The notes under the pieces: model-generated
The model's input: only the letters and a program-made list of their open reading frames with translations
Databases searched by the model: none
Told to the model about the DNA's origin: nothing
Made by a program: the position numbers and the translations under genes
Shown here: in pieces, positions 8,185 through 16,821 of the stretch
How the letters are laid out: each line of letters begins with the position of its first letter
Position numbering within the stretch: the first letter of the stretch is position 1
From: a virus
IMG/VR virus record: IMGVR_UViG_3300045738_000438
Span: 1-64,000 of that record
Strand: one strand, 5' to 3'
Length of the DNA: 64,000 bases

Positions 8185-8425
8185 GAACCTAGAGGTAGAA
8201 TACTGCGAAGACGGTCATGTGAGCATAAAGCTTAACTTGGCCGAAATGCGCCCAAAGCGTGGGCGCGGATATCGCAGTATATTGTACCATGAGGGCAACA
8301 TTAAGGGCGGCGGTATGATAGCTTTCCTTAAGTTGTGGCGTCCTGTAACCAGAAGCCAGAGGGCAAAGATACTGAAGCAGTTCCACAAGAACATGGTGGC
8401 GGCAAAGTCGCCCAAGATTATTTAA
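8165..8425 (+). CDS. Basic hypothetical protein upstream of portal
   Basis: An 86-residue basic protein (MPRRKSKNLEVEYCEDG...KPKRGRGYRSILYHEG-like middle) encoded just before the portal gene and overlapping the acidic gene upstream. A small basic protein at this position could bind DNA and act as a small terminase or packaging factor. No helix-turn-helix or coiled-coil family motif is visible, so this is inference from position and charge only. Confidence 0.55.
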   Translation: MPRRKSKNLEVEYCEDGHVSIKLNLAEMRPKRGRGYRSILYHEGNIKGGGMIAFLKLWRPVTRSQRAKILKQFHKNMVAAKSPKII

Positions 8426-8426
8426 G

Positions 8427-10721
8427 ATGGTAGACCTAAACGTACTAACTTCCCGTGGGGTTACGGCTGATGCCGCCAGAAAGGCGTTTGACAAGGATGA
8501 TGACTCTCAGGTTCCAGAAAAAGCCTTGGCGTTGCTGGATCGGATGCGGCAGCGGATTGATGACGGGGTGAACTGGTGCATCCAGAACCACAAGATTTAC
8601 CATGCACTGGACTTGGCTTGGGACGCCCCGCTTAAACAGGTCAGCAACACGCTGGCCTATTCTCTTTTAGAGAAGGGGCTAAGTGATGAGTCAGTCCTTA
8701 ATGCCGCCAAGGACTGGGGGCTGACCGGGATGATAGAGACCGTCAAGGACGGCAAGGGGGAGCGGAGCCAGTTAAACCTCCCGGTTTTCTTTAACATTTT
8801 TGTGCCGCTTGTCCGATCCTACGTCACCATCAGGTGGGCTAGAATTTACAATGACCGTAGGCAGTACCCGTTGTTCAAGTATGAGATGGGGAAAAACACC
8901 ACCAAGAACAAGATCAGGTCTGAGATTATAACCGACAGGGTGCAGGTGATGTCTAACCAGCATGGGTACTCTGAGCTTTTGAAGCAGGGAATCTTTCATA
9001 TGCTTCACTACGGGTGGGCTGCCCAATTTCCGCAGGAAGAATGGCACACGGAGAAGCAGGTGCTGTTTGGTGCCAATAACGCCGAAGAGGAAAAGACGGT
9101 AAAGGAGGGGATTCGTTACAACCTTCCGCATCCGAGCCGAGTGTTTCTGGATCAAGCCCACAGGCCGACCACATATAACTCTGACAGCGGTTGTGAGTTT
9201 GCAGGGTACTGGAGGATCATGCGCTACCGGGACATTCGGTCTAACCCCATGTTCTGGAATACGGACAAGATTACGTATGGCAGGACAACGCAAATCTTAG
9301 GCAAGGCCAAGACATATCTGGAGTTGGTCTCTCCCTGTACAATGGAGTTCCCTCAGAGCCGATCCAACTTCGTAGAAACAGACCGGGAGACGGAGATGAA
9401 CAGGTTCTATCGTTCATCTGACGATGACAAGGCAGTGCTGATTACAGAGTATTATGAGAAAATTATTCCAAGTGAGTGTGGCCTTGGTGATTATGATCAC
9501 CCTGTATGGTTTCGTTTTTGTTTGGCTAATGATGATACTGTTCTCTACGCTGCTCCTTTACCTTATTGCCCCGTTGTATACTACGCTTATGACCCGCATG
9601 AAGGGAAAAGCATCAACACCTCGTTGAGCCTTGAGGTTGTTCCGTTCCAAGACCAGATAGGGAACCTTCTCAGCCAGTACCTGTTGAGCGTTAAGCAGAA
9701 CCTAGCCAACATGACCTTTGTTGACACTGATCAGGTGCCCAAGGACATGATAGACAAGCTCCAGAACTGGGGGGAGAAACTGTTTCGTAGCCTCAACTTC
9801 ATGCCGTTCTCGTCTAGGCAGAACAAGTTTGCCCAGAGCGACGTGAGGGAGGCGTTCAACTCTGTTCGGTTCACCGCGCTGGACACCAACGGGATTGTTG
9901 GTGCCATGAAGCAGATCATAGACATGCTGGAGCGGTTGCTTGTTATCTCCTCGCAGGAGATTGCACAGGTGGCAGCGCATGAGCAGACCGCCGAGGAAGT
10001 ACGCACCATCGCAAGCACCACCACCACCCGCCTGTCCTTCACGGCTTCAGCAGTGGATGACGCCATGCTGGCGTGGAAGGAGCAGCTATACCGAGGGTTA
10101 ATGGCTTATGGGGAAGACGAGATTTACGCAACTATTAGCTCAGATTACACGGCTGAACAAATTCAGAACCTTGGTTTCACGGTTGAAGAGGAAGACGAAG
10201 ACCGCGCTGGTCTTATTAGAGTACGAGGACAGAAGACTGCTCTTAATCTTGAGGTCATTGGCTCTTACCGGGACAGTCTGGACAGGGTTTCAGATAATGC
10301 TACGGCTGCTGCCCTGACCCAGTTGTATCAGATCGTTGTGAGTGACCCTGAGATCAAGCAGAGTGTTGGCGTGGATCAGATTCTGGATGTTGTGAACCAG
10401 ATCGGAACAATGCTGGGGCTTCCAAAAGACTTTAAGCTTAAGAAGATTGAGGGTGCCGAGCAGGAGCAGCAGGCCGAGAAGATGGCGGCTGTAGCCGAGG
10501 AGATCAGGAACTCAATAATCAACGAGGTGGGCGAAGCCATTAAGCCCATAGCCGAGAATTCCCAACAAAATACCAACCTTATTAAACAAATCATGGAGGC
10601 AATACAGGGTGGGCCGCAGCCGTCTAACCCAGCGCAATATGATACAGGTAACGCAGTCCCCTCTGGAACTCCAGCCGATGCTAGGTATCCAGAATTGGCT
10701 CAAGCAGGGCCAATACGCTAA
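8427..10721 (+). CDS. Portal protein
   Basis: At 764 residues this matches the size of large podovirus portals, and it occupies the canonical place before scaffold and capsid. The N-terminal third is helical with conserved-looking aromatic/basic stretches (NIFVPLVRSYVTIRWARIYNDRRQYPLFKYE). The middle has the wing/stem-like region (SLSLEVVPFQDQIGNLLSQYLLSVKQNL). The C-terminus is a long Gln/Glu-rich coiled coil (about 670-730). It forms the dodecameric DNA channel at the capsid vertex. Identification rests on position, size and secondary-structure pattern. Confidence 0.8.
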   Translation: MVDLNVLTSRGVTADAARKAFDKDDDSQVPEKALALLDRMRQRIDDGVNWCIQNHKIYHALDLAWDAPLKQVSNTLAYSLLEKGLSDESVLNAAKDWGLTGMIETVKDGKGERSQLNLPVFFNIFVPLVRSYVTIRWARIYNDRRQYPLFKYEMGKNTTKNKIRSEIITDRVQVMSNQHGYSELLKQGIFHMLHYGWAAQFPQEEWHTEKQVLFGANNAEEEKTVKEGIRYNLPHPSRVFLDQAHRPTTYNSDSGCEFAGYWRIMRYRDIRSNPMFWNTDKITYGRTTQILGKAKTYLELVSPCTMEFPQSRSNFVETDRETEMNRFYRSSDDDKAVLITEYYEKIIPSECGLGDYDHPVWFRFCLANDDTVLYAAPLPYCPVVYYAYDPHEGKSINTSLSLEVVPFQDQIGNLLSQYLLSVKQNLANMTFVDTDQVPKDMIDKLQNWGEKLFRSLNFMPFSSRQNKFAQSDVREAFNSVRFTALDTNGIVGAMKQIIDMLERLLVISSQEIAQVAAHEQTAEEVRTIASTTTTRLSFTASAVDDAMLAWKEQLYRGLMAYGEDEIYATISSDYTAEQIQNLGFTVEEEDEDRAGLIRVRGQKTALNLEVIGSYRDSLDRVSDNATAAALTQLYQIVVSDPEIKQSVGVDQILDVVNQIGTMLGLPKDFKLKKIEGAEQEQQAEKMAAVAEEIRNSIINEVGEAIKPIAENSQQNTNLIKQIMEAIQGGPQPSNPAQYDTGNAVPSGTPADARYPELAQAGPIR

Positions 10722-10932
10722 ACTAAAGATAGCATTTAACGGGTTGATAGCCTCTCACCAAGAGGCGGCGTCCAGATATTTAATGGAAGCCGAGGCTGAT
10801 CCGCGCCGAATGGCTGAAGCTCAAGCAGAGGCAGCGGAAGCAAATAAACTTTTATTGGTAATCCAAACCTTAGACACAATAAGAGATGGTAAGATGGAGC
10901 TACCGATAACTAAAATAACAATAGAACATTAG
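10678..10932 (+). CDS. Helical hypothetical protein between portal and scaffold
   Basis: I choose ATG 10678 (MLGIQNWLKQGQYAKLKIAF), giving 84 residues and a 44-base overlap with the portal gene; a start at 10609 would add 23 residues and more overlap. The product is almost entirely helical and Ala/Glu-rich (EAEADPRRMAEAQAEAAEANK), suggesting a coiled coil. It may be a head assembly cofactor. No family is recognised. Confidence 0.55.
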   Translation: MLGIQNWLKQGQYAKLKIAFNGLIASHQEAASRYLMEAEADPRRMAEAQAEAAEANKLLLVIQTLDTIRDGKMELPITKITIEH

Positions 10933-10935
10933 TTT

Positions 10936-12456
10936 ATGAGTAAAATAAAAGAAGCTGTAGATAGGCACATGGTTGAAACCCGCCCCCCAAGTATGACGGT
11001 AGTTTCTGCTTCCGTGGAAGAGGAGCAAGGCACTAAGGAGAAAAGCTCAGGCGTCCTGCCTGCGTTTCCAGAGGAGCCACAAGAAGAGCCTGTCGCTGCG
11101 GAGCCTGAAGAGGCTGCTTCTGAGGAACCTACCAACGAGGATGTGGATGATGCGGTTGGAGGGATAATGGATCGGCTTGGTTTCGGCTCAAAGATTGAAG
11201 CTGAAGCTGCGGAGCCAGAGCCGCCTTCCGAGGAGGAACCCTCCGAGGGGGAACCTTCCGGGGAGGAGGCACCAACCGATGAGGAAACCCCTGCTGAGGA
11301 GGAGGCGAAGGCGAAGGAGAAGAAGCCACGGACGCGCCGCAAAAAAAAGGATTGGCTTAACGCTGATGACATTAGGGGCATCATCAGGGAGACCGCACAA
11401 AGCGCGGCCAAGCCAGCGGAGGCTGAAGCTCTCGGTGAGGAAGCTAAACCTGAAGACCCCGTTGATGTGTTGAACAAGGCAGACCTAGAGGCGTTTGCCG
11501 AGATGGAGAAGAACCCCAAGTACGAAGGGTTGAAGGGAAAGTACAAGGCTTACCTCGTTAAACTATCACAGTATAAGAAAAACTGGGAGACTGAGAATCC
11601 GACATCAACCTTCAACATGGAGGATATGGAGCATGAGGACTTCACTTCTTCAAGCCAACCAGAGTATGACCCGTCCGACTTTCAGGATGCCAAGATCACG
11701 GTGAAGGCCCGTGAGATAGTCCATGAGCAAGACAAGGCTTACAGGACAGAGATTGACGAACTTAAGAGTTCAATTGACGAGTCAGGGATGAAGGACGAAC
11801 TTCACTCTGGTGCAAACGATAGCTATGCCGAGATAGTCAAGCTTGCTGATGAGTCCTACCTGAAGGTGGTTCAAGAAGGGGGCGGGGAAGCCTTGCAGGA
11901 GGCAGACCCTATCGCCCATCAGGTTCTGAACGAGGTCTTGGCAGCCAACGACAAGCACCTGTACGAGCTTGAGAAGCTGGCCCACCCGTCAAATAAGTTC
12001 AGGCTGAACATGAGCAACGAGACCCACAGGGAACTGATTGATTTTGCCGTCAAGAAGGAGCAGGACATATCCAGCCTCCCTGTTAGCCAGCAAATGCATG
12101 AAGGCAAAAGGTTTGCGACCACAAAGGAGTTCATGGACATGGGCGAGGAGCAGCGGAAAAACCACTGGAACCTTCAGCCGAAGCACATCAAGGCCATGTA
12201 CGTCACAGACCTTGGCCAGCAAGCAAAGACGCGCATAGAAAAGCAGCGTGAAATGTTTGACAAGTATACGAATTATAAGTCGGGGAAAAAAACTGCCCCA
12301 AAGGAAAAAGCAAAAGCAGAGAAACCCCAGCAAAAACGGGCACAAAGTAACCCTCCGTCAACTACGGGTGAAGCTCTTGCGTCAACAGGGGGTACCACGT
12401 CGGCTAATGTTAATTTAGGGGATGATTCATACCTAAAGGGTAAATTATGGGGATGA
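10936..12456 (+). CDS. Scaffold-type protein
   Basis: The 506-residue product has a very acidic, Pro/Glu-rich N-terminal ~125 residues, a basic patch (KEKKPRTRRKKKDW), then a long helical Lys/Glu body and a Lys/Gln-rich, Ser/Thr-rich tail. Highly charged, helical and located between portal and major capsid, it fits an internal scaffolding protein. No protease catalytic motif is seen. It is followed by a pair of hairpin repeats that precede the capsid gene. Confidence 0.75.
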   Translation: MSKIKEAVDRHMVETRPPSMTVVSASVEEEQGTKEKSSGVLPAFPEEPQEEPVAAEPEEAASEEPTNEDVDDAVGGIMDRLGFGSKIEAEAAEPEPPSEEEPSEGEPSGEEAPTDEETPAEEEAKAKEKKPRTRRKKKDWLNADDIRGIIRETAQSAAKPAEAEALGEEAKPEDPVDVLNKADLEAFAEMEKNPKYEGLKGKYKAYLVKLSQYKKNWETENPTSTFNMEDMEHEDFTSSSQPEYDPSDFQDAKITVKAREIVHEQDKAYRTEIDELKSSIDESGMKDELHSGANDSYAEIVKLADESYLKVVQEGGGEALQEADPIAHQVLNEVLAANDKHLYELEKLAHPSNKFRLNMSNETHRELIDFAVKKEQDISSLPVSQQMHEGKRFATTKEFMDMGEEQRKNHWNLQPKHIKAMYVTDLGQQAKTRIEKQREMFDKYTNYKSGKKTAPKEKAKAEKPQQKRAQSNPPSTTGEALASTGGTTSANVNLGDDSYLKGKLWG

Positions 12457-12467
12457 TAATATACCTG

Positions 12468-12543
12468 CCTGTCTGCGCGTAAGCCGCACACAGGGAGGAA
12501 TGCTATAATATTTCATCCTGTCTGCGCGTAAGCCGCAAACAGG
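12468..12543 (+). repeat. Twin 27-bp hairpin repeats before the capsid gene
   Basis: Two 27-base copies (12468-12494 and 12517-12543) differ at one base and lie 49 bases apart. Each starts CCTGTCTGCGCGTAAGC and can fold with CCTGT/ACAGG and TGCG/CGCA stems around a CGTAAGC loop. TATAAT (12504-12509) sits between them, and the second copy ends in AGGAAAG just before ATG 12558. They are probably a regulatory or RNA-processing element for capsid expression. Confidence 0.7.
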
Positions 12544-12557
12544 AAAGAATAAATATT

Positions 12558-14501
12558 ATGGCTGATTCAAATCTACCTCTAGCATCGACTACATTCCAAG
12601 ACAAGCAGTGTACAACTGCAATCTGGAACAACTATGACACGTGTGGAACTATCACACGGGCGGACATCGGTTTAGCTAACCCAACCGACTTAGAAACAAT
12701 TTTTAAAACCGGGACTGAGACCCAACTGGGTGGTTCAGGTAAACGATACCGGGACATGGAAAGCCTTTTGGTTACCAATCTTGAGCTTAAGGCTTGCGGT
12801 GGACGCCAGTACGGCCTCTATGACTGGCTGATGTCCAGTGGTAAATCAATGGGCGGCGGTGTGACCAAGCGTTCCATAGCTGGGGCGGGGGTTGAGATTG
12901 AGCCGTTCATCATGGCTGCCCAGAAGGACACCATTAAGGACGATTACTGGACAGTGGAGAAAGTCTTTAACCACCTGTACAAGTATGAGACCCACGCTAA
13001 CGGCACTGGCACAACTCCGTCTTCGGCTGACAGCACTTTAGCCGCCGCACCGTTCTCTGGCATAGTGAGCGGTAACCTTGTTGTCCGTGTTTTAGTAAAC
13101 TCTGATAGCAACCAATCTGCTGCGGCTGCTTATTTTACAAGGGGAGCATCCTTCTTTTGGTTCTCAAAAGACAGCACAGGGAAGAGCTACAAGGTTGAGT
13201 TCAAGGTCAAAGATGTCCCCACTGTAACCCTCTCCAAGGCTGGCCCTGCCGTTGCCGGTGCTGAGACCATTGACATCCTGTGTGTGCCAGTTAGCGCGTT
13301 TGCTGCTAATAACGCCATTGGTGGAACCGCTTCGGCGGATGTTACTGCTGCTGATATTGTGTTTGGGGCCAACAAGGTGTTATCCCTTTTGGGTTCCCAA
13401 GGCACAGGAGGACAGGGTGTTCTTGTTGCTGGCACAAATAACGTAAGTGACTTTGAAAGCTGGTGCTTCAATCGTCCTGCGCTGAACACCAACAAGCACG
13501 TTCCGTTCTGGTACCAGACCAGCCGTTACACGCTATGTGTTGACCAGTTCTACAAGGAATGGTTGGAGCGGATGATGCGTACAAACTCCTACTTCCAGAA
13601 GTTTGGTGACGTTTCATTGGCAGATCGCAACGCGCAGTTGGGAATGCGGTTCCAAAAAGAGTGGGTGAACTCCTTCTTCTTTGGGAACAAGATCGGCCCC
13701 TTACAGACTCTTGCTGGATACAAGGGTTTAGAGACGGTGACTGCACATGATCCCAGTGAATCTTCGCTGGCGACGGGTCTTGAGGGTAGCGCAATCGGTT
13801 ACCGCGCCAACGCAGTTGGTGTCTACCGTCAGCTTGCTGATTGTGGGCGTGTGGTTGACAAGCGGGCTGTTGCCTTCGACCTCCGCTCGTTTATCGAAAA
13901 CGACATCTTCGACATTGTTCGTTCCCGCAAGGATCAGAACAAGCCTTCGGATCAAATTGACGTGTTCACGGACTCCAAGACAGCCAAGAACATCTTCAAT
14001 GCGATGGTTAGGTACTACGCGCTTGAGGGGGGTGCCTCTCAGTCCAGCAACACTGTTTCTGGTGGCGCACTGAGGCTGAACATGGATATCACAGCCAAGA
14101 ACATCGACAGCTTGGGTTTCTATTCCAACTCATACAAGCTGCATTACCCCGCTGGTGTGACGCTTAACGTGATCACCAACGAGTTCTTCGATGATATGGT
14201 GTCAGCCTCCAAGGCGGCTGATGTTAGCACCACCGCTGCCACGGACGGCTCCAATGGTCGATACCTCATGGTGTTGGACTTGGGCGGCGGCATCTATCCG
14301 GGGATCATCGGCAGCAACCGTGTGGTTCATACCACCGGGGCACTGAACGAATTGGCTAAAGTCAACGCGGATTACGCCTGCGTCATGGCGAATCCGACCA
14401 AGGAAACCACGCTCAACTCCTTGACGTGGACTGCGGTTGTGGAGTGCCCTTCGGATAATCTCATCATTGAGAATTTCCAAGACGCCGCCATGTCAGTATA
14501 A
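12558..14501 (+). CDS. Major capsid protein
   Basis: The 647-residue product follows scaffold and is followed by a strong terminator, as expected for the most abundant virion protein. It has long mixed alpha/beta sequence with the features of a large HK97-fold capsid: an N-terminal arm (LPLASTTFQDKQCTTAIWNNY), an Ala/Thr/Gly-rich insert at about residues 150-260 that could be a surface domain, and a C-terminal P/A-domain-like part. The AGGAAAG of the upstream repeat serves as ribosome-binding site. The call is by position, size and insulation. Confidence 0.85.
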   Translation: MADSNLPLASTTFQDKQCTTAIWNNYDTCGTITRADIGLANPTDLETIFKTGTETQLGGSGKRYRDMESLLVTNLELKACGGRQYGLYDWLMSSGKSMGGGVTKRSIAGAGVEIEPFIMAAQKDTIKDDYWTVEKVFNHLYKYETHANGTGTTPSSADSTLAAAPFSGIVSGNLVVRVLVNSDSNQSAAAAYFTRGASFFWFSKDSTGKSYKVEFKVKDVPTVTLSKAGPAVAGAETIDILCVPVSAFAANNAIGGTASADVTAADIVFGANKVLSLLGSQGTGGQGVLVAGTNNVSDFESWCFNRPALNTNKHVPFWYQTSRYTLCVDQFYKEWLERMMRTNSYFQKFGDVSLADRNAQLGMRFQKEWVNSFFFGNKIGPLQTLAGYKGLETVTAHDPSESSLATGLEGSAIGYRANAVGVYRQLADCGRVVDKRAVAFDLRSFIENDIFDIVRSRKDQNKPSDQIDVFTDSKTAKNIFNAMVRYYALEGGASQSSNTVSGGALRLNMDITAKNIDSLGFYSNSYKLHYPAGVTLNVITNEFFDDMVSASKAADVSTTAATDGSNGRYLMVLDLGGGIYPGIIGSNRVVHTTGALNELAKVNADYACVMANPTKETTLNSLTWTAVVECPSDNLIIENFQDAAMSV

Positions 14502-14527
14502 GCTAAGGCTTGAAAGTCACATAATTC

Positions 14528-14560
14528 AGAGGGGCGGTTTTCAGAACCGCCCCTCTTTTT
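14528..14560 (+). terminator. Rho-independent terminator after capsid gene
   Basis: AGAGGGGCGGTT pairs with AACCGCCCCTCT around a five-base loop, a 12-bp stem followed by TTTTT. It lies 27 bases after the capsid stop and 16 bases before the next ATG, with TATACT (14562-14567) in between. Confidence 0.9.
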
Positions 14561-14575
14561 GTATACTAAACCGCT

Positions 14576-15010
14576 ATGGCAAATGCTAAGAAGCATTACT
14601 GGAAAATTGACGGTGCGGGAGTGTCATTTAACCTCCCAGACGGATCAAAAGTTTTTTTTGAAAAAGTCTACGGAAACATAGGTTTCGCTATTGTCGATGA
14701 TGACCAGAACGAGCAGCTTGTGGCCATGCTTGGGACGGGTGGCCTCGTCCAGACAACCAAAGGGGATTACGATGAGCTAAAAAAAAAGCCGCCTTTAGAT
14801 CAATCTCCTCGGCAATGGAGAGAAGAGTTCAGCCCAGAGATGCTGTCTTCGTCGCCCCAGTACGAGAAAGTCGCCGCTGCTGTGGCGGCTGATGCTGAAC
14901 AGGGTTCCGATAAAGATGTGACGCCATCTGCAAAACAAGCCAAGCAGGCTAAGCTGCCCGCTGATGACAAGCCGCTTGCGGGTAAGCGCAAGGCAAAAAC
15001 TAAAGACTGA
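14576..15010 (+). CDS. Hypothetical virion protein after capsid
   Basis: A 144-residue protein. The N-terminal ~75 residues look folded and beta-rich (WKIDGAGVSFNLPDGSKVFFEKVYGNIGFAIVDDD landmark region). The C-terminal half is an Ala/Lys/Asp-rich unstructured tail. TATACT lies eight bases upstream of the ATG, so translation may be leaderless. A head-completion or decoration role fits the position; no family is recognised. Its stop overlaps the next start (TGATG). Confidence 0.6.
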   Translation: MANAKKHYWKIDGAGVSFNLPDGSKVFFEKVYGNIGFAIVDDDQNEQLVAMLGTGGLVQTTKGDYDELKKKPPLDQSPRQWREEFSPEMLSSSPQYEKVAAAVAADAEQGSDKDVTPSAKQAKQAKLPADDKPLAGKRKAKTKD

Positions 15011-16821
15011 TGAAATTCTCTGAACTGGTAGATGAGTTACGGGCCGACATTTGGCCTGAAGGTGTTCCTGAAAGTCTTGCTGGCCCCATCGGCAAGAGTT
15101 TTGAAGCTGGAATAACTCACCTTCAAAGGTATGTCCCCTGCCTCCAGAACAGAAACATTGACCGATACGCGCAGTGCGCCACTTACTTTCAGGGAGGCAA
15201 GACCGTGTTCTCTGCGCCTAAAGGCCGCATCCAGCGCGTATACACAATCTTAGGGAAGTCAGGTGAAGAGGTGTATCCTGCCCTGTTTAAGCAGGTCACC
15301 AAGGATGAGCTTGAGTGTGACAGCCTCAAGCATCTTTCAATGATCTACCCGCCGCTGAACCTAGCCAACGAGGATTTGCCTATGGGGTTCAAGTATCCTG
15401 AAAAGGATTCGGACTACATGGTGGACGCAACCGGGGCAAAGAAAACGACGAAGCATTACCGTGCCGTCATAGGGCGGTGGGCGGTGGAGAAGGAGAAGTT
15501 GTACGTTTCACCGTGGATCAATTCAGACGAGATAGTTGTTGTTGAGTGGGACGGGATTAAGAACAGCTTCAGTGGTGATGACATCATCACGGACGATGTG
15601 GACTTCAGGCGCACTTTGCGGTTGTTTGTCCAGCGTGAAACTGCGCGTGACTTTGACGCAGACTACGAGCGGTACAGGTACATGACCGTTGATTTCAATG
15701 AGGCACTGGGCGACCTGATCCATGAGTGCAAGAAAGAGAACGAAGTTAGGAAGACGTTTTACTGCGAGGAGGCATACGAAGTCTTGGCAGCCCGGAGGAA
15801 CAAGGTCTACGCCGAGGAGAAGGATGCGGCTACGGCAGCGGCGGCAGTGGTGGACGCCATAACCTCCTACACGTTTGGCGTGATTGGAGACTACGGTGCA
15901 TCATTGGCAGCATCAGGTGCATGGAATGGCGACAACGCCGAGGCGGTTGCTACATTGGTCAAGGGGTGGAGTCCAGACTTCATCCTTACGGTTGGTGATA
16001 ATAGTTACAGCCCCACAGGCGGGGACACTGGTGGAGCGACTAGCGATATCAGGCACGGCAAGTATGACCAAAATATTGCCCAGTGGTACGGTGACTTTAT
16101 ATTCCCCTACGGTGGTGATAATGATGCCTATACCAGCACCGCAACCGAGAACAAGTTTTTCCCTGCTGTCGGCAACCACGACATTACAGAGAACTACGGG
16201 ACTACGGATGCCGGGTTGAAGACGTGGCGCGGTTTCTTTTCACTGCCCAACAACGAAACAAACTACGTTGTCAAGAAGGGCCACGTGGATTTCTTCTGCG
16301 TGTTCAGCAACAAGAGAACTTCGGTGGCAACTGCTTATGATTCCAATCTTGGTGTAGGCGAAACCAGTGCGATGCATGAATGGTTGGATGCTGCTCTTGC
16401 TAACAGCACCGCACACTGGAAGGTGGTTTACTTCCATCATGCACCCTATACGTCAGAGTCTACCCACCTGAATGGTGATGCCGACATGCAGTGGGACTTC
16501 CCCACAATGGGAAACAACGGGGCTGACGTTGTTCTGTCCGGTCACTCCCATTGTTACGAGCGGCTCAAGGATGCCAACGGGTTCCCTTACTTGATTTGCG
16601 GCGCAAGCGGAGCAGAACTTCGGGCACAGGGATCAACGAGCGGACTGGCCGCCGGGATAACAAGTGAGAAATATTACAGCACCGAACATGGTGCCATTAG
16701 GGGGACAGTGGATAACACGACCCTTACGTTTGAATTTATCAATAAGTCAGGAACCGTGATTGAGACATACACGCTGACCAAGGGGGCATCGGACACCACC
16801 ACAACTAGAACTGTAACATGA
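15010..16821 (+). CDS. Tail-tube adaptor fused to calcineurin-like phosphoesterase
   Basis: The 603-residue protein has two parts. Residues 1-275 sit where podoviruses encode the gp11/tail-tubular-A-like adaptor and end in a helical Ala-rich linker (EEKDAATAAAAVVDAI). Residues ~285-590 form a metallophosphoesterase of the purple-acid-phosphatase type with the metal motifs in order: GDYG (~293), GDNSY (~329), GNHD (~388), FHHAPY (~475) and GHSHCYER (~511). All five blocks are intact, so hydrolytic activity is expected. The enzyme should be displayed on the virion neck or tail. The substrate is unknown. The phosphoesterase call is strong; the adaptor call is by position. Confidence 0.85.
   Translation: MKFSELVDELRADIWPEGVPESLAGPIGKSFEAGITHLQRYVPCLQNRNIDRYAQCATYFQGGKTVFSAPKGRIQRVYTILGKSGEEVYPALFKQVTKDELECDSLKHLSMIYPPLNLANEDLPMGFKYPEKDSDYMVDATGAKKTTKHYRAVIGRWAVEKEKLYVSPWINSDEIVVVEWDGIKNSFSGDDIITDDVDFRRTLRLFVQRETARDFDADYERYRYMTVDFNEALGDLIHECKKENEVRKTFYCEEAYEVLAARRNKVYAEEKDAATAAAAVVDAITSYTFGVIGDYGASLAASGAWNGDNAEAVATLVKGWSPDFILTVGDNSYSPTGGDTGGATSDIRHGKYDQNIAQWYGDFIFPYGGDNDAYTSTATENKFFPAVGNHDITENYGTTDAGLKTWRGFFSLPNNETNYVVKKGHVDFFCVFSNKRTSVATAYDSNLGVGETSAMHEWLDAALANSTAHWKVVYFHHAPYTSESTHLNGDADMQWDFPTMGNNGADVVLSGHSHCYERLKDANGFPYLICGASGAELRAQGSTSGLAAGITSEKYYSTEHGAIRGTVDNTTLTFEFINKSGTVIETYTLTKGASDTTTTRTVT

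Noticed and set aside
10929-11546. 205-codon - strand Ser-rich ORF opposite the scaffold gene
   Set aside because: It is the antisense image of Glu/Pro-rich scaffold codons (poly-Ser by complement) and has no ribosome-binding site.
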